From NCBI GenBank assembly GCA_020216965.1, contig JAIWOJ010000113.1, forward strand, positions 1 through 6,931: DNA of 6,931 nt. Direction: 5' to 3'. Each line of letters starts with the position of its first letter. The stretch's first letter is position 1. Shown here in pieces: positions 1 to 5,789 of the stretch. The position numbers and the translations under genes are program-made. Source of the DNA: Prosthecobacter sp. (GTDB lineage Bacteria; Verrucomicrobiota; Verrucomicrobiia; Verrucomicrobiales; Verrucomicrobiaceae). Below the pieces are notes generated by a model, which saw only the letters and a program-made list of their open reading frames with translations, ran no database searches and was not told the DNA's origin.

Positions 1-90
1 CATCACAGATGTAGGGTGACGGTGCAGCAGGCGCGGCCTTGCTGGTTATTTCACCTGACCAAAGTGAGGTCCAGCCAGGGAGGATGCCAC

Positions 91-906
91 TCAGAGGCTA
101 GCTTTTTTTACCCGGCCAAAATCTGCGCCCAGGAAGCGGCGCGCCATCGTCTCAGCCTGCTCTGAGAGGTCCGTCAGGAAGATATCTAACGCGGGCCGCC
201 CCCGGCTGCGGCGCAGCAGGCGATGCTGATGCAGCACCTCCTTCGCGTGGGCAGCGCAGGTGCTGGCACTATCCACAAGGCGGACTTTTCTGCCCAGCAT
301 CTTTTTCAGCACGGGCATCAGCAGCGGGTAGTGGGTGCAGCCTAGCATGAGCGTATCAATGCCCTTCTCCAAGAGCGGGTCTAGATACTCCTTGAGCACG
401 AGTTTCAGTGTGGGGTGATCCGTCCAGCCCTCCTCTATGAAAGGCACCAGCAAGGGCGTGGCGGCAGCATGGATCTGCAAGCCAGGGCGGCGCATCGCCA
501 GGGCATACTGGTAGGCGCTGCTGCGGATGGTGCCCGCCGTGCCAATGATGCCGACACGCTCCGCACGGCCATCCGCAAGGGTGGCCTCGACACCGGGCTC
601 AATGACGCCAATGACGGGCACGCGGAAGGTGGTTTGCAGCAGGGGCAGCGCATGGGCGGTGGCCGTGTTGCAGGCGACGACCACCGCCTTCACGCCATGA
701 TTGATGAGGAACTGCGTGTCCTCGACCGAGAAGCGGCGGATGGTATCTGGAGATTTAGAGCCGTAGGGCACGCGGGCAGTGTCCCCCAGGTAGATGATGG
801 ACTCCTGGGGAAGCAGCTCCCGCAGTGCGCGCACGACGGTGAGCCCGCCGACACCGGAATCAAAAACGCCGAGCGGTGCCTGGCAGGGATCAGCGGTGGA
901 TGACAT
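91..906 (-). CDS. murI: Glutamate racemase
   Basis: Cytoplasmic, cofactor-independent racemase that converts L-glutamate to D-glutamate for the peptidoglycan stem peptide. The 271-aa length is normal for the family. Visible motifs: the N-terminal GVFDSGVGGLTV (residues 13-24) with the substrate-binding Asp16-Ser17; VVACNTATA (76-84) with the first catalytic cysteine, Cys79; VPFIEEGW (154-161); and MLGCTHYPLL (187-196) with the second catalytic cysteine, Cys190, and the neighbouring His192. All residues expected of an active two-cysteine racemase are therefore present. The ATG at 906 lies about 11 residues before the first conserved motif, as expected, though no clear Shine-Dalgarno sequence precedes it. 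The gene lies 27 bp downstream of the DUF1802 gene on the same strand, so both are probably on one transcript. No convincing terminator is visible in the 90 bp left of its stop. Confidence 0.97.
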   Translation of the reverse strand: MSSTADPCQAPLGVFDSGVGGLTVVRALRELLPQESIIYLGDTARVPYGSKSPDTIRRFSVEDTQFLINHGVKAVVVACNTATAHALPLLQTTFRVPVIGVIEPGVEATLADGRAERVGIIGTAGTIRSSAYQYALAMRRPGLQIHAAATPLLVPFIEEGWTDHPTLKLVLKEYLDPLLEKGIDTLMLGCTHYPLLMPVLKKMLGRKVRLVDSASTCAAHAKEVLHQHRLLRRSRGRPALDIFLTDLSEQAETMARRFLGADFGRVKKASL

Positions 907-933
907 GGGCGGTGCGGGTTTGATAAGATGACC

Positions 934-1518
934 TCAGGCTCCCAAGACCGCACGCACGCGGCCCGCGTAGTCCGCCCAGGCAGCCTCAGAAAGAGCTGGG
1001 ACGGCGGCAGGCAACCGTGCCAGGCCATCTTCTGGCAAATTGACCCATGAACGGCAGCCACCGTAGCTTTTGGAATACGGAAAAGTCCACACCTCAGACA
1101 GCCGCCAAGCACGCACCAGTGCCACATGCAGGCAGCTTTCCTCATCGTAGGCAAAGCGCTCGCGCACGACTTCTTCCGTCCAAATGTGCAGGGGGGCGAG
1201 AGCCTCCATGGCTGCCCAGTCAGTGACCTTCCAGACCTGCTCTAGGGTGGCAAAGCCGCTGACATCCACGCAGGTGCGCTCCTCCTCTGGTGGAAAGGCG
1301 CGCTGGGCATTCTCCGGCACCCAGCGCAGTTTCTCCCCCTGGGTGTGGAACCAGGTCGGGAAAAGGAAGAACTCCCGGTGCTTCCATTCAAAACCTCCCC
1401 TGCCCTCATGAATGCCGCCCTTGCGCAGGATCAACGCCTGCACCCCCTGCACGAGGGAGTCGCAGACAAAAGACCACTCTTTGAAACCGATGGCGGAGGC
1501 AGGGGCAGGAGGAAGCAT
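934..1518 (-). CDS. DUF1802 family protein
   Basis: A 194-aa protein that I recognise as DUF1802, a family of unknown function in diverse bacteria. Family-type stretches from the ATG at 1518 are FKEWSFVCDSL (residues 12-22), LILRKGGIHEGRGGF (about 29-43), EHREFFLFPTWFH-like sequence just after, HIWTEEVVRERF in the middle, and a C-terminal SYGGCRSWVNL. Tryptophans and aromatics are frequent, there is no signal peptide or membrane segment, and the protein is probably cytoplasmic. An in-frame GTG at 1542 would add eight residues (VYAAPLPA). The conserved part begins around residue 12 from the ATG, so either start is compatible, and neither has a Shine-Dalgarno site. An in-frame stop lies just upstream of the GTG. 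The gene precedes murI by 27 bp and is divergent from the protease operon, with roughly 115-140 bp between start codons. Confidence 0.88.
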   Translation of the reverse strand: MLPPAPASAIGFKEWSFVCDSLVQGVQALILRKGGIHEGRGGFEWKHREFFLFPTWFHTQGEKLRWVPENAQRAFPPEEERTCVDVSGFATLEQVWKVTDWAAMEALAPLHIWTEEVVRERFAYDEESCLHVALVRAWRLSEVWTFPYSKSYGGCRSWVNLPEDGLARLPAAVPALSEAAWADYAGRVRAVLGA

Positions 1519-1657
1519 GGCTGGCAGGGGAGCCGCATACACAGGTCAGGGCCCAGGTGCAAGGCCCACCCTGCACGGCTTCCTGGCCTAGCTGATGCTG
1601 ATATTTCGCGTGCAGATTGGCCTGCTGTGCCCGTATTTTCTTCACTCGTTCGCCATC

Positions 1658-2644
1658 ATGTCCGTGCGCTGCCCTTCCCTCTTCATGGTTACTTTCTTTG
1701 TAGCTGGGCTAAGCTGCCTACCAGCAGGGGCTGCGGCCCCCTCTGCGGAGGACGCACTGGCTGCCCTAGGCCGCGTGCAGCAGCAGGTGCAGGCACTGCT
1801 GCCCAAGGTGCGTCCCGCCGTTGTAGCCATCCGCATCCAGGATGGCACAGCCAGCGGTGTCATCATCAATAGCACCGGCCTAGTCCTGACCGCCGCCCAT
1901 GTGGCTGAAAAACCAGGCCGCGAAGTGCGCGTCGTCCTCCATGATGGGCAGGTCACACGCGGCACCACTCTGGGGCTGGACAAGGCCACAGACGCTGCCC
2001 TCCTGCAACTGCATGACACGGAGCGCCAGTGGCCCCATGTGCCCCTCAGCCGGGCCGTCGTCGCCGTCTCCCCAGGCGATTGGTGCTTTGCCCTGGGGCA
2101 TCCAGGTGGCTTTGATCGAGAGCGTGGTGTGGTGCTCAGGGTCGGCAAAATCATCCGCCACACGGCCAATTCACTACAGACCGATTGCGTCCTGATGGGT
2201 GGTGACTCAGGCGGCCCTCTTTTGAATCTGAAGGGCGAAGTCATCGGCATCCACAGCCTCATCTGGGAGGAACGAGATCACAACATGCATGTCTCCATGG
2301 CCCCCTTTCTCCGCTCCTGGGAAGAAATGAAAAATAGCCTCGTCATCCGCACTTGGGGCACCGGCAGCGGCGGTTACCTTGGTGCCGCGATCGACCTCAA
2401 CCCCACCGGCCAAGTGGAGGTGCTGCGCGTGCTGGAGGGCTCCCCTGCCCAGACCTCAGGGCTGCTCGCTGGGGATATTGTCGAGGCGCTGGAGACACAG
2501 CCCGTCACCTCCACCGCTCAATTCTCAAACGCCATCCGTGCCCGCCCTGCCGGAGAAGAGATCCTACTGCGCGTGCGTCGTGCTGGCACCGTGCATGAAA
2601 TGCGCGTGAAGCTAACCGCCAGACCCAAGGAGGAGGAAGGATGA
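1658..2644 (+). CDS. Exported trypsin-like serine protease with C-terminal PDZ domain (HtrA/Deg-like)
   Basis: A 328-aa protein read from the ATG at 1658. Residues 1-27 form a signal peptide (MSVRCPSLF, a hydrophobic core, then AGAAA). A chymotrypsin-fold protease domain follows (about 45-225) with a complete triad: His81 in LTAAHV, Asp112 in ATDAALL, and Ser184 in GGDSGGPLL. The oxyanion motif is GDSGGP, as in trypsin, rather than the GNSGGP usual in DegP/HtrA. A single PDZ domain occupies about 238-321 (YLGAAIDL, EGSPAQTSGLLAGDIV). The length and single PDZ resemble DegS more than DegP. There is no retained N-terminal anchor, so a soluble periplasmic protein is likely. An upstream in-frame ATG at 1595 adds 21 residues that spoil the signal-peptide layout. 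ATG 1685 would shorten the n-region. No Shine-Dalgarno precedes any of the three. The stop overlaps the next start by 4 bp (ATGA), indicating translational coupling. Confidence 0.92.
   Translation: MSVRCPSLFMVTFFVAGLSCLPAGAAAPSAEDALAALGRVQQQVQALLPKVRPAVVAIRIQDGTASGVIINSTGLVLTAAHVAEKPGREVRVVLHDGQVTRGTTLGLDKATDAALLQLHDTERQWPHVPLSRAVVAVSPGDWCFALGHPGGFDRERGVVLRVGKIIRHTANSLQTDCVLMGGDSGGPLLNLKGEVIGIHSLIWEERDHNMHVSMAPFLRSWEEMKNSLVIRTWGTGSGGYLGAAIDLNPTGQVEVLRVLEGSPAQTSGLLAGDIVEALETQPVTSTAQFSNAIRARPAGEEILLRVRRAGTVHEMRVKLTARPKEEEG
2628..2636 (+). promoter_or_regulatory. Strong Shine-Dalgarno for the inactive protease-like gene
   Basis: The run AAGGAGGAGGAAGG just before the ATG at 2641 holds two overlapping AGGAGG sites (2628-2633 and 2631-2636), 7 and 4 bases from the start. 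It is the only strong Shine-Dalgarno I see before any gene in this window. It also encodes the Glu/Lys-rich C-terminus of the upstream protease. With the ATGA overlap it supports 2641 as the start and suggests efficient re-initiation. Confidence 0.7.
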
Positions 2645-3672
2645 AGCCACGCCCCTGCCTCATCGCATGCCTTTTCGCCGCCAGCATCAGCCAGGCCGCC
2701 CCGCGCGCTCCCCTGCCCCCTGAGGAGCGCACCAACGGCGCCCAAGAGCTAGGCAAAATCCAACCTGCGCTGCCCATCGTGCGCGCGTCAGCCGCGCAGA
2801 TCCTCTCTGCCAAAGGCCGCCCACTTGCCACCGCCGTGTGGGTCGGGGCAGACGGTTATTTCCTCACCAAGGCCAGTGAGACCCCTGAACTCGAAGACTG
2901 CCGCATCCGCTGGGCTGATGGCAAAAGTGCCGCCATCCGCCAGATCCACCGCCTGCCTAGCCTGGACCTCGCCCTAGCCCAAGCCATCGGCGTCACGGGC
3001 GTCAGCCCTGCCCATTTTACCGCCACAGCCCCCCAGCCGCCTTACGGCCAGTGGCTCGCCGCCCCCACCCACGGCGGGCAGGAGATGCGCATCGGCGTCA
3101 TCAGCGCCCAGCCGCGCAAAATTCCCGGCCTCGGCCCCGCCATGGGCATCCGCATGGATGAAAAAACAGCCCTCGGCGGCGTCCGCATCACAGGCATCGC
3201 GGAGGACAGCCCTGCTGCCGCTGCCGCCCTAGAGCCTGGGGACATCCTCACCCACATCGGCCAAGAACCTGCCACTGACGTCCGCACGGTGCATGAGATC
3301 ATCCGCCGTCATCAGGCCGGAGACCTCGTCACCATCGCTTACCTGCGCGGCGGCTCGGCGCGCACCGCTCGTATCCGCCTAGCCAGCCGCACCCGCATCA
3401 TCATGAACTGGGAGGGGGAGGACTTTGCCAACGGCGGCATTTCCATCCGCACCGATGACTACCCGCGCATCCTCCAGCATGATCTACCACTCGCTCCCCA
3501 AGACATGGGCGGTGCCCTTTTTGACCTCACCGGCCAGGCCATCGGCATCAACATCGCTCGCGTAGATCGTGTCACCACCTTTGCCCTCCCGGCCTCCGCC
3601 TTCTGGCCACAAATCCAGCCCCTCATCCAGGCAGACCGCCATCCGCCCAAAGCCCTACCCGCCGCGCCATGA
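2641..3672 (+). CDS. Exported inactive trypsin-fold protein with PDZ domain inserted inside the protease fold
   Basis: A 343-aa protein with a signal peptide (residues 1-20, MKPRPCLIAC through SISQAA). Residues about 60-155 resemble the first half of an HtrA-type protease domain: ATAVWVGADGYFLTKASE (63-80) aligns with the strand leading to TAAHV, SLDLALAQ (107-114) with the Asp motif, and RIGVISAQ (150-157) with the VGIVSA strand. A PDZ domain follows (about 165-250; DSPAAAAALEPGDILTHIG). The second half then resumes at ILQHDLPLAPQDMGGALFDL (277-296), aligned with the upstream protein's LQTD...GGDSGGPLLNL, then GQAIGINIA and FALPAS. Relative to the triad, His is replaced by Ser79, Asp109 is kept, and Ser is replaced by Met289. 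It should therefore lack serine-protease activity and may act as a scaffold, chaperone or regulator of its neighbour. It overlaps both adjacent genes by 4 bp. Motif alignment was done by eye. Confidence 0.85.
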   Translation: MKPRPCLIACLFAASISQAAPRAPLPPEERTNGAQELGKIQPALPIVRASAAQILSAKGRPLATAVWVGADGYFLTKASETPELEDCRIRWADGKSAAIRQIHRLPSLDLALAQAIGVTGVSPAHFTATAPQPPYGQWLAAPTHGGQEMRIGVISAQPRKIPGLGPAMGIRMDEKTALGGVRITGIAEDSPAAAAALEPGDILTHIGQEPATDVRTVHEIIRRHQAGDLVTIAYLRGGSARTARIRLASRTRIIMNWEGEDFANGGISIRTDDYPRILQHDLPLAPQDMGGALFDLTGQAIGINIARVDRVTTFALPASAFWPQIQPLIQADRHPPKALPAAP

Positions 3673-4886
3673 AAACCGCCCCTCTTCTCGCCCTCCTCAT
3701 TCCTGCATTACTGTGCGCCCAGGCGGACAGCCCCCCGAAAAAGCAGCCTCCCACCAGCCACCCACCAGGCTTCCAGACATTAGCGATCGGAGACCCCGCG
3801 CCTGACTTCCAGCTAGTCGGCATCGATGAGGAAAAGCACAACCTGGCCGACTACGCCAGCTCCCCGCTCCTCATGGTCGCCTTCATCAGCAATCACTGCC
3901 CGACCTCCCAAGCTGTGGAGGGCCGCCTGAAACAGCTCGTCAAAGACTACAAGCCCAAGGGGCTCAGCCTCATCGCCATCAATCCCAATGACCCCGCCGC
4001 GCTACGGCCCGACGAGCTCGGCTACTCCAAATACAACGACAGTTTTCCAGAAATGAAGCGCCATGCCAAAGAGCAGGACTTCAACTTTCCCTATCTCTTT
4101 GATGGAGAAACCCAAGCCACCGCCAAAGCCTATGGCTGCCTAGCAACCCCCCACGTCTTCCTCTTCGATCAAGAGCGCAAACTGCGATACCAAGGCCGTC
4201 TGGACGACTCACGCTACGCAGACCCAGCCACCGTCACCAGCCACGATGCACGCAACGCCATCGATGCCTTGCTGGCAGGAAAACCTGTACCGGTCGAGGT
4301 CACCAAACCGCATGGCTGCTCCACCAAATGGATCGAAAAACGCCCCGCCGTTGCCGCCGACCAAGAAAAATGGGAAAAAGGCGAGGTGCACGTGGAACTC
4401 ATCGATGCCGCCGGAGTCGCCGCCCTGAGGAAAAACGACACCAAAAAAGTCCGCCTCTTCAATGTCTGGGCCACCTGGTGCGGACCCTGTGTCGAGGAAT
4501 TTCCTGAACTCGTCGCAACCGCTCGCAAATTTGGCCTCAGGGACTTTGAATTCATCAGCATCAGCATCAACGAACCGAGCGAACTCCAAGAGGTGAAAGA
4601 CTTTCTAGAGAAACACAACGCCATCGTCCCCGATAAGATCAAGCCCACCCTCAAAGCCGAAGGGCGCAATGGCAACGCCTACATCTACAACCCACCCAAG
4701 GACAGCCCCAATACCGACGCCCTCATCCAAGCACTGGACCCCGAATGGCCCGGCCCCATCCCCCACACCCTTGTCGTCGCCCCAGGTGGGGCCGTGATCT
4801 ACCGGCACAACGAAGAAGTCAACGGCGACGAACTCCGCGCCAAAATCCTCGAAGCCATGGGGCGCTTTTATGTGCCGGAGAAGTAA
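3669..4886 (+). CDS. Exported two-domain redoxin: peroxiredoxin-like domain fused to TlpA/ResA-like thioredoxin domain
   Basis: A 405-aa protein with an N-terminal signal peptide (MKTAPLLALLIPALLCAQA). The Leu before Cys16 makes a lipobox unlikely. The first domain (about 38-222) resembles the PRX-like/AhpC-TSA redoxins: IGDPAPDFQL (40-49), FISNHCPTS (72-80) with a single Cys77 and no CXXC, LIAINPNDP (101-109), AYGCLATPHVFLFD (154-167) with Cys157 and a probable cis-Pro161, YQGRLDDSRY (174-183), and HGCSTKW (215-221), where this family usually ends. The second domain (about 240-402) is TlpA-like: LFNVWATWCGPCVEEFPEL (263-281) with redox Cys271/Cys274, and IPHTLVV (364-370) with cis-Pro365. 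Likely role: thiol-disulfide exchange or reduction in the periplasm. It is translationally coupled (ATGA) to the inactive protease gene and has no Shine-Dalgarno of its own. Its substrate is unknown. Confidence 0.9.
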   Translation: MKTAPLLALLIPALLCAQADSPPKKQPPTSHPPGFQTLAIGDPAPDFQLVGIDEEKHNLADYASSPLLMVAFISNHCPTSQAVEGRLKQLVKDYKPKGLSLIAINPNDPAALRPDELGYSKYNDSFPEMKRHAKEQDFNFPYLFDGETQATAKAYGCLATPHVFLFDQERKLRYQGRLDDSRYADPATVTSHDARNAIDALLAGKPVPVEVTKPHGCSTKWIEKRPAVAADQEKWEKGEVHVELIDAAGVAALRKNDTKKVRLFNVWATWCGPCVEEFPELVATARKFGLRDFEFISISINEPSELQEVKDFLEKHNAIVPDKIKPTLKAEGRNGNAYIYNPPKDSPNTDALIQALDPEWPGPIPHTLVVAPGGAVIYRHNEEVNGDELRAKILEAMGRFYVPEK

Positions 4887-4931
4887 AAGAAAAGCGCCAC
4901 GATGAGAAAAAGTGTCCTCTGCCCGTCAAAC

Positions 4932-5078
4932 CTATCGCTTGATGCATTTGACAACGCTCTCCACCGATAGCCACATGACGGCAAGACCGCCAATGAAAGT
5001 CTGCAGCTTGTATTCTTTGAAATCACCGATGTCTGCGGAACTCAGCAGCAGCCACCAAATTTGGATTGCCGTAAAAAA
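4932..5078 (-). other. Frame -1 extension of the small membrane gene (frameshifted C-terminal half)
   Basis: If the reading frame moves by -1 at T TTT TTA (5078-5072), translation continues for 46 more residues from ACG at 5072 to a TAG at 4934-4932 instead of stopping at 5042. The extension starts TAIQIWWLLLSS, then has ADIGDFKEYKL, a second hydrophobic stretch (TFIGGLAVMWLSVESVV) and a basic end KCIKR. It looks like genuine membrane-protein sequence, with helix-length hydrophobic segments and charged residues confined to a loop and the tail. The resulting protein would be 91 aa with three predicted membrane helices, the second of which (about residues 35-57) spans the junction. The zero-frame tail (RQSKFGGCC) cuts that helix short. 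Causes could be a one-base loss in the T run, a sequencing error or recoding. Confidence 0.6.
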
Positions 5079-5206
5079 CCTGAACTACCGAGGAAGATCA
5101 CAATCCCATCCTGCAACGGCACCTTCCATTCACGCCGAAACAAGTGAACAAGCACGATCACTGCTGCGACAATGATCGTGAGTATGAAAAGCAGGTCATT
5201 TTTCAT
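5042..5206 (-). CDS. Small membrane protein, probably truncated by a frameshift
   Basis: A 54-aa reading frame starting at the ATG at 5206, inside the end of the preceding glycine-zipper gene (11-bp overlap), which argues for translational coupling. Residues 4-23 (DLLFILTIIVAAVIVLVHLF) form a clear membrane helix, followed by a basic/aromatic loop RREWKVPLQD (24-33) and the start of a second hydrophobic segment (GIVIFLGSSGF, 34-44). The frame then ends abruptly with RQSKFGGCC. Shifting by -1 at the T run just before that point gives a much more protein-like continuation to 4932, so the native product was probably 91 aa. I do not recognise the family. The start is chosen for the coupling and helix placement. 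An in-frame start at 5302 would run antisense-style through the other gene and is unlikely. Confidence 0.55.
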   Translation of the reverse strand: MKNDLLFILTIIVAAVIVLVHLFRREWKVPLQDGIVIFLGSSGFLRQSKFGGCC

Positions 5207-5423
5207 GCGCCCGTGCCTCGCCAGGCCTGCCAAAAATGAAGCCAAAGGTTCCAGACAAACCAGCGCCAATCGTGCTACCAAGCGGGCCAAAAAGAGAGCC
5301 AATCACTGCCCCCCCTGAAGCGCAAGCGATGCCAGTCGTCATCTTCGATGCAAAGACTTCAAAGCTGTCGATCTTGCGTGGCAACTGAGCCTGGACGGAG
5401 GATGGAGCAGAATCTATAATCAT
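5196..5423 (-). CDS. Small glycine-zipper membrane protein, unknown function
   Basis: A 75-aa protein. The first ~28 residues are polar (KIDSFEVFASKM). Residues 29-66 are a glycine-rich hydrophobic segment, long enough for a helical hairpin, with glycine-zipper spacing: G38-xxx-G42-xxx-G46, then G49-xxx-G53 and G61-xxx-G65. The C-terminus is charged (RPGEARAHEK). Glycine zippers mediate close helix packing in membranes and occur in outer-membrane lipoproteins, channel proteins and some secreted effectors. This one has no lipobox or cleavable signal, so a small inner-membrane protein is the simplest reading. The start ATG at 5423 has no Shine-Dalgarno (it is preceded by TTTTTTCCC). The gene lies in a lower-GC patch and overlaps the next small membrane gene by 11 bp. 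I do not recognise a specific family, and no function is assigned. Confidence 0.6.
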   Translation of the reverse strand: MIIDSAPSSVQAQLPRKIDSFEVFASKMTTGIACASGGAVIGSLFGPLGSTIGAGLSGTFGFIFGRPGEARAHEK

Positions 5424-5526
5424 GGGAAAAAATCACTGCGTGCCCATCTAAGTCAAGCTATGTCTGGATTATGATCCAAGAGATGACAACACGATTTCTT
5501 AAATTAGGCTCAAGTCCCGCATGATT

Positions 5527-5577
5527 CACCTCAGTGCCCCGGCAGGACCCAACCAAAATCCTGCCGGGGCTAAGGTG
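5527..5577. repeat. Long GC-rich inverted repeat (hairpin)
   Basis: A perfect 12-bp inverted repeat: GCCCCGGCAGGA (5536-5547) and TCCTGCCGGGGC (5559-5570), with an 11-nt loop. After a small internal bulge, CACCT (5527-5531) pairs with AGGTG (5573-5577), adding five more pairs. Neither flank has a T tract, so it is not a classical intrinsic terminator. It lies about 100 bp upstream of the glycine-zipper gene. It could be a dispersed palindromic repeat, a structured RNA element or a protein-binding site. Confidence 0.65.
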
Positions 5578-5740
5578 ACCGGGCTGTCCCCAACCATGAA
5601 GTGACAGTCCAGCTCGTTGTGGTGAAGCTCACGCTTCAATGTTAGAATAAGCAGCTAGCAGGCCAACCCTGGTGATGATTTCCGCAAAATTTTGGCCGCC
5701 TTTTCTCGCCTGCCCCAAAGGATGAAATCTGTAGCCGAAA

Positions 5741-5789
5741 TCCGAAATTCGCCGGGACGAGAATGTCCCGACTGCGGAGATTTTTCGGA
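5741..5789 (-). terminator. Compound hairpin downstream of the sulfatase, possible terminator
   Basis: Starts 8 nt past the sulfatase stop codon on the minus strand. The core is CGGGAC (5753-5758) with GTCCCG (5765-5770) around a 6-nt loop. CGC/GCG (5750-5752, 5774-5776) extends it, and TCCGAAA (5741-5747) with TTTCGGA (5783-5789) closes it after small internal loops. There is no T run on the exit side, so factor-independent termination is uncertain. A mobile palindromic repeat is an equal possibility. Confidence 0.4.

Noticed and set aside
415..903. 162-codon plus-strand frame opposite murI
   Set aside because: It is wholly antisense to a well-conserved glutamate racemase, and its composition is typical of a GC-driven shadow.
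1557..1576. GTGCA/TGCAC inverted repeat in the divergent spacer as an operator
   Set aside because: Five-base arms are expected by chance in this composition, and no promoter elements could be located relative to it.
1595..1657. Longer N-terminus for the protease starting at ATG 1595
   Set aside because: The added 21 residues place a second hydrophobic stretch before a good signal peptide and have no ribosome-binding site. ATG 1658 gives a standard signal-peptide layout.
1345..1872. 175-codon plus-strand frame spanning the divergent spacer
   Set aside because: It overlaps both the DUF1802 gene and the start of the protease in a different frame and has a shadow-like Arg/Pro/His-rich composition.
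5055..5064. Palindrome CCAAATTTGG just after the slippery heptamer, as a frameshift-stimulating structure
   Set aside because: It has no loop and would fold into at most three pairs, so it is not a credible stimulator. No other strong stem was found within the usual distance.
4912..5175. 87-codon plus-strand frame after the redoxin gene
   Set aside because: No hydrophobic core, domain-like pattern or coupling to the redoxin gene. It lies opposite the small membrane gene, whose frames look far more protein-like.
5428..5456. Possible minus-strand promoter TTGACT-17-ATTTTT before the glycine-zipper gene
   Set aside because: The -10 is poor and lies only four bases from the ATG, so it would require a leaderless transcript. 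Too weak to annotate.
5623..5638. TGAAGC-TCAC-GCTTCA hairpin as a terminator
   Set aside because: Short six-pair stem, no T tract on either strand and no gene ending nearby. Mentioned only as part of the non-coding stretch.
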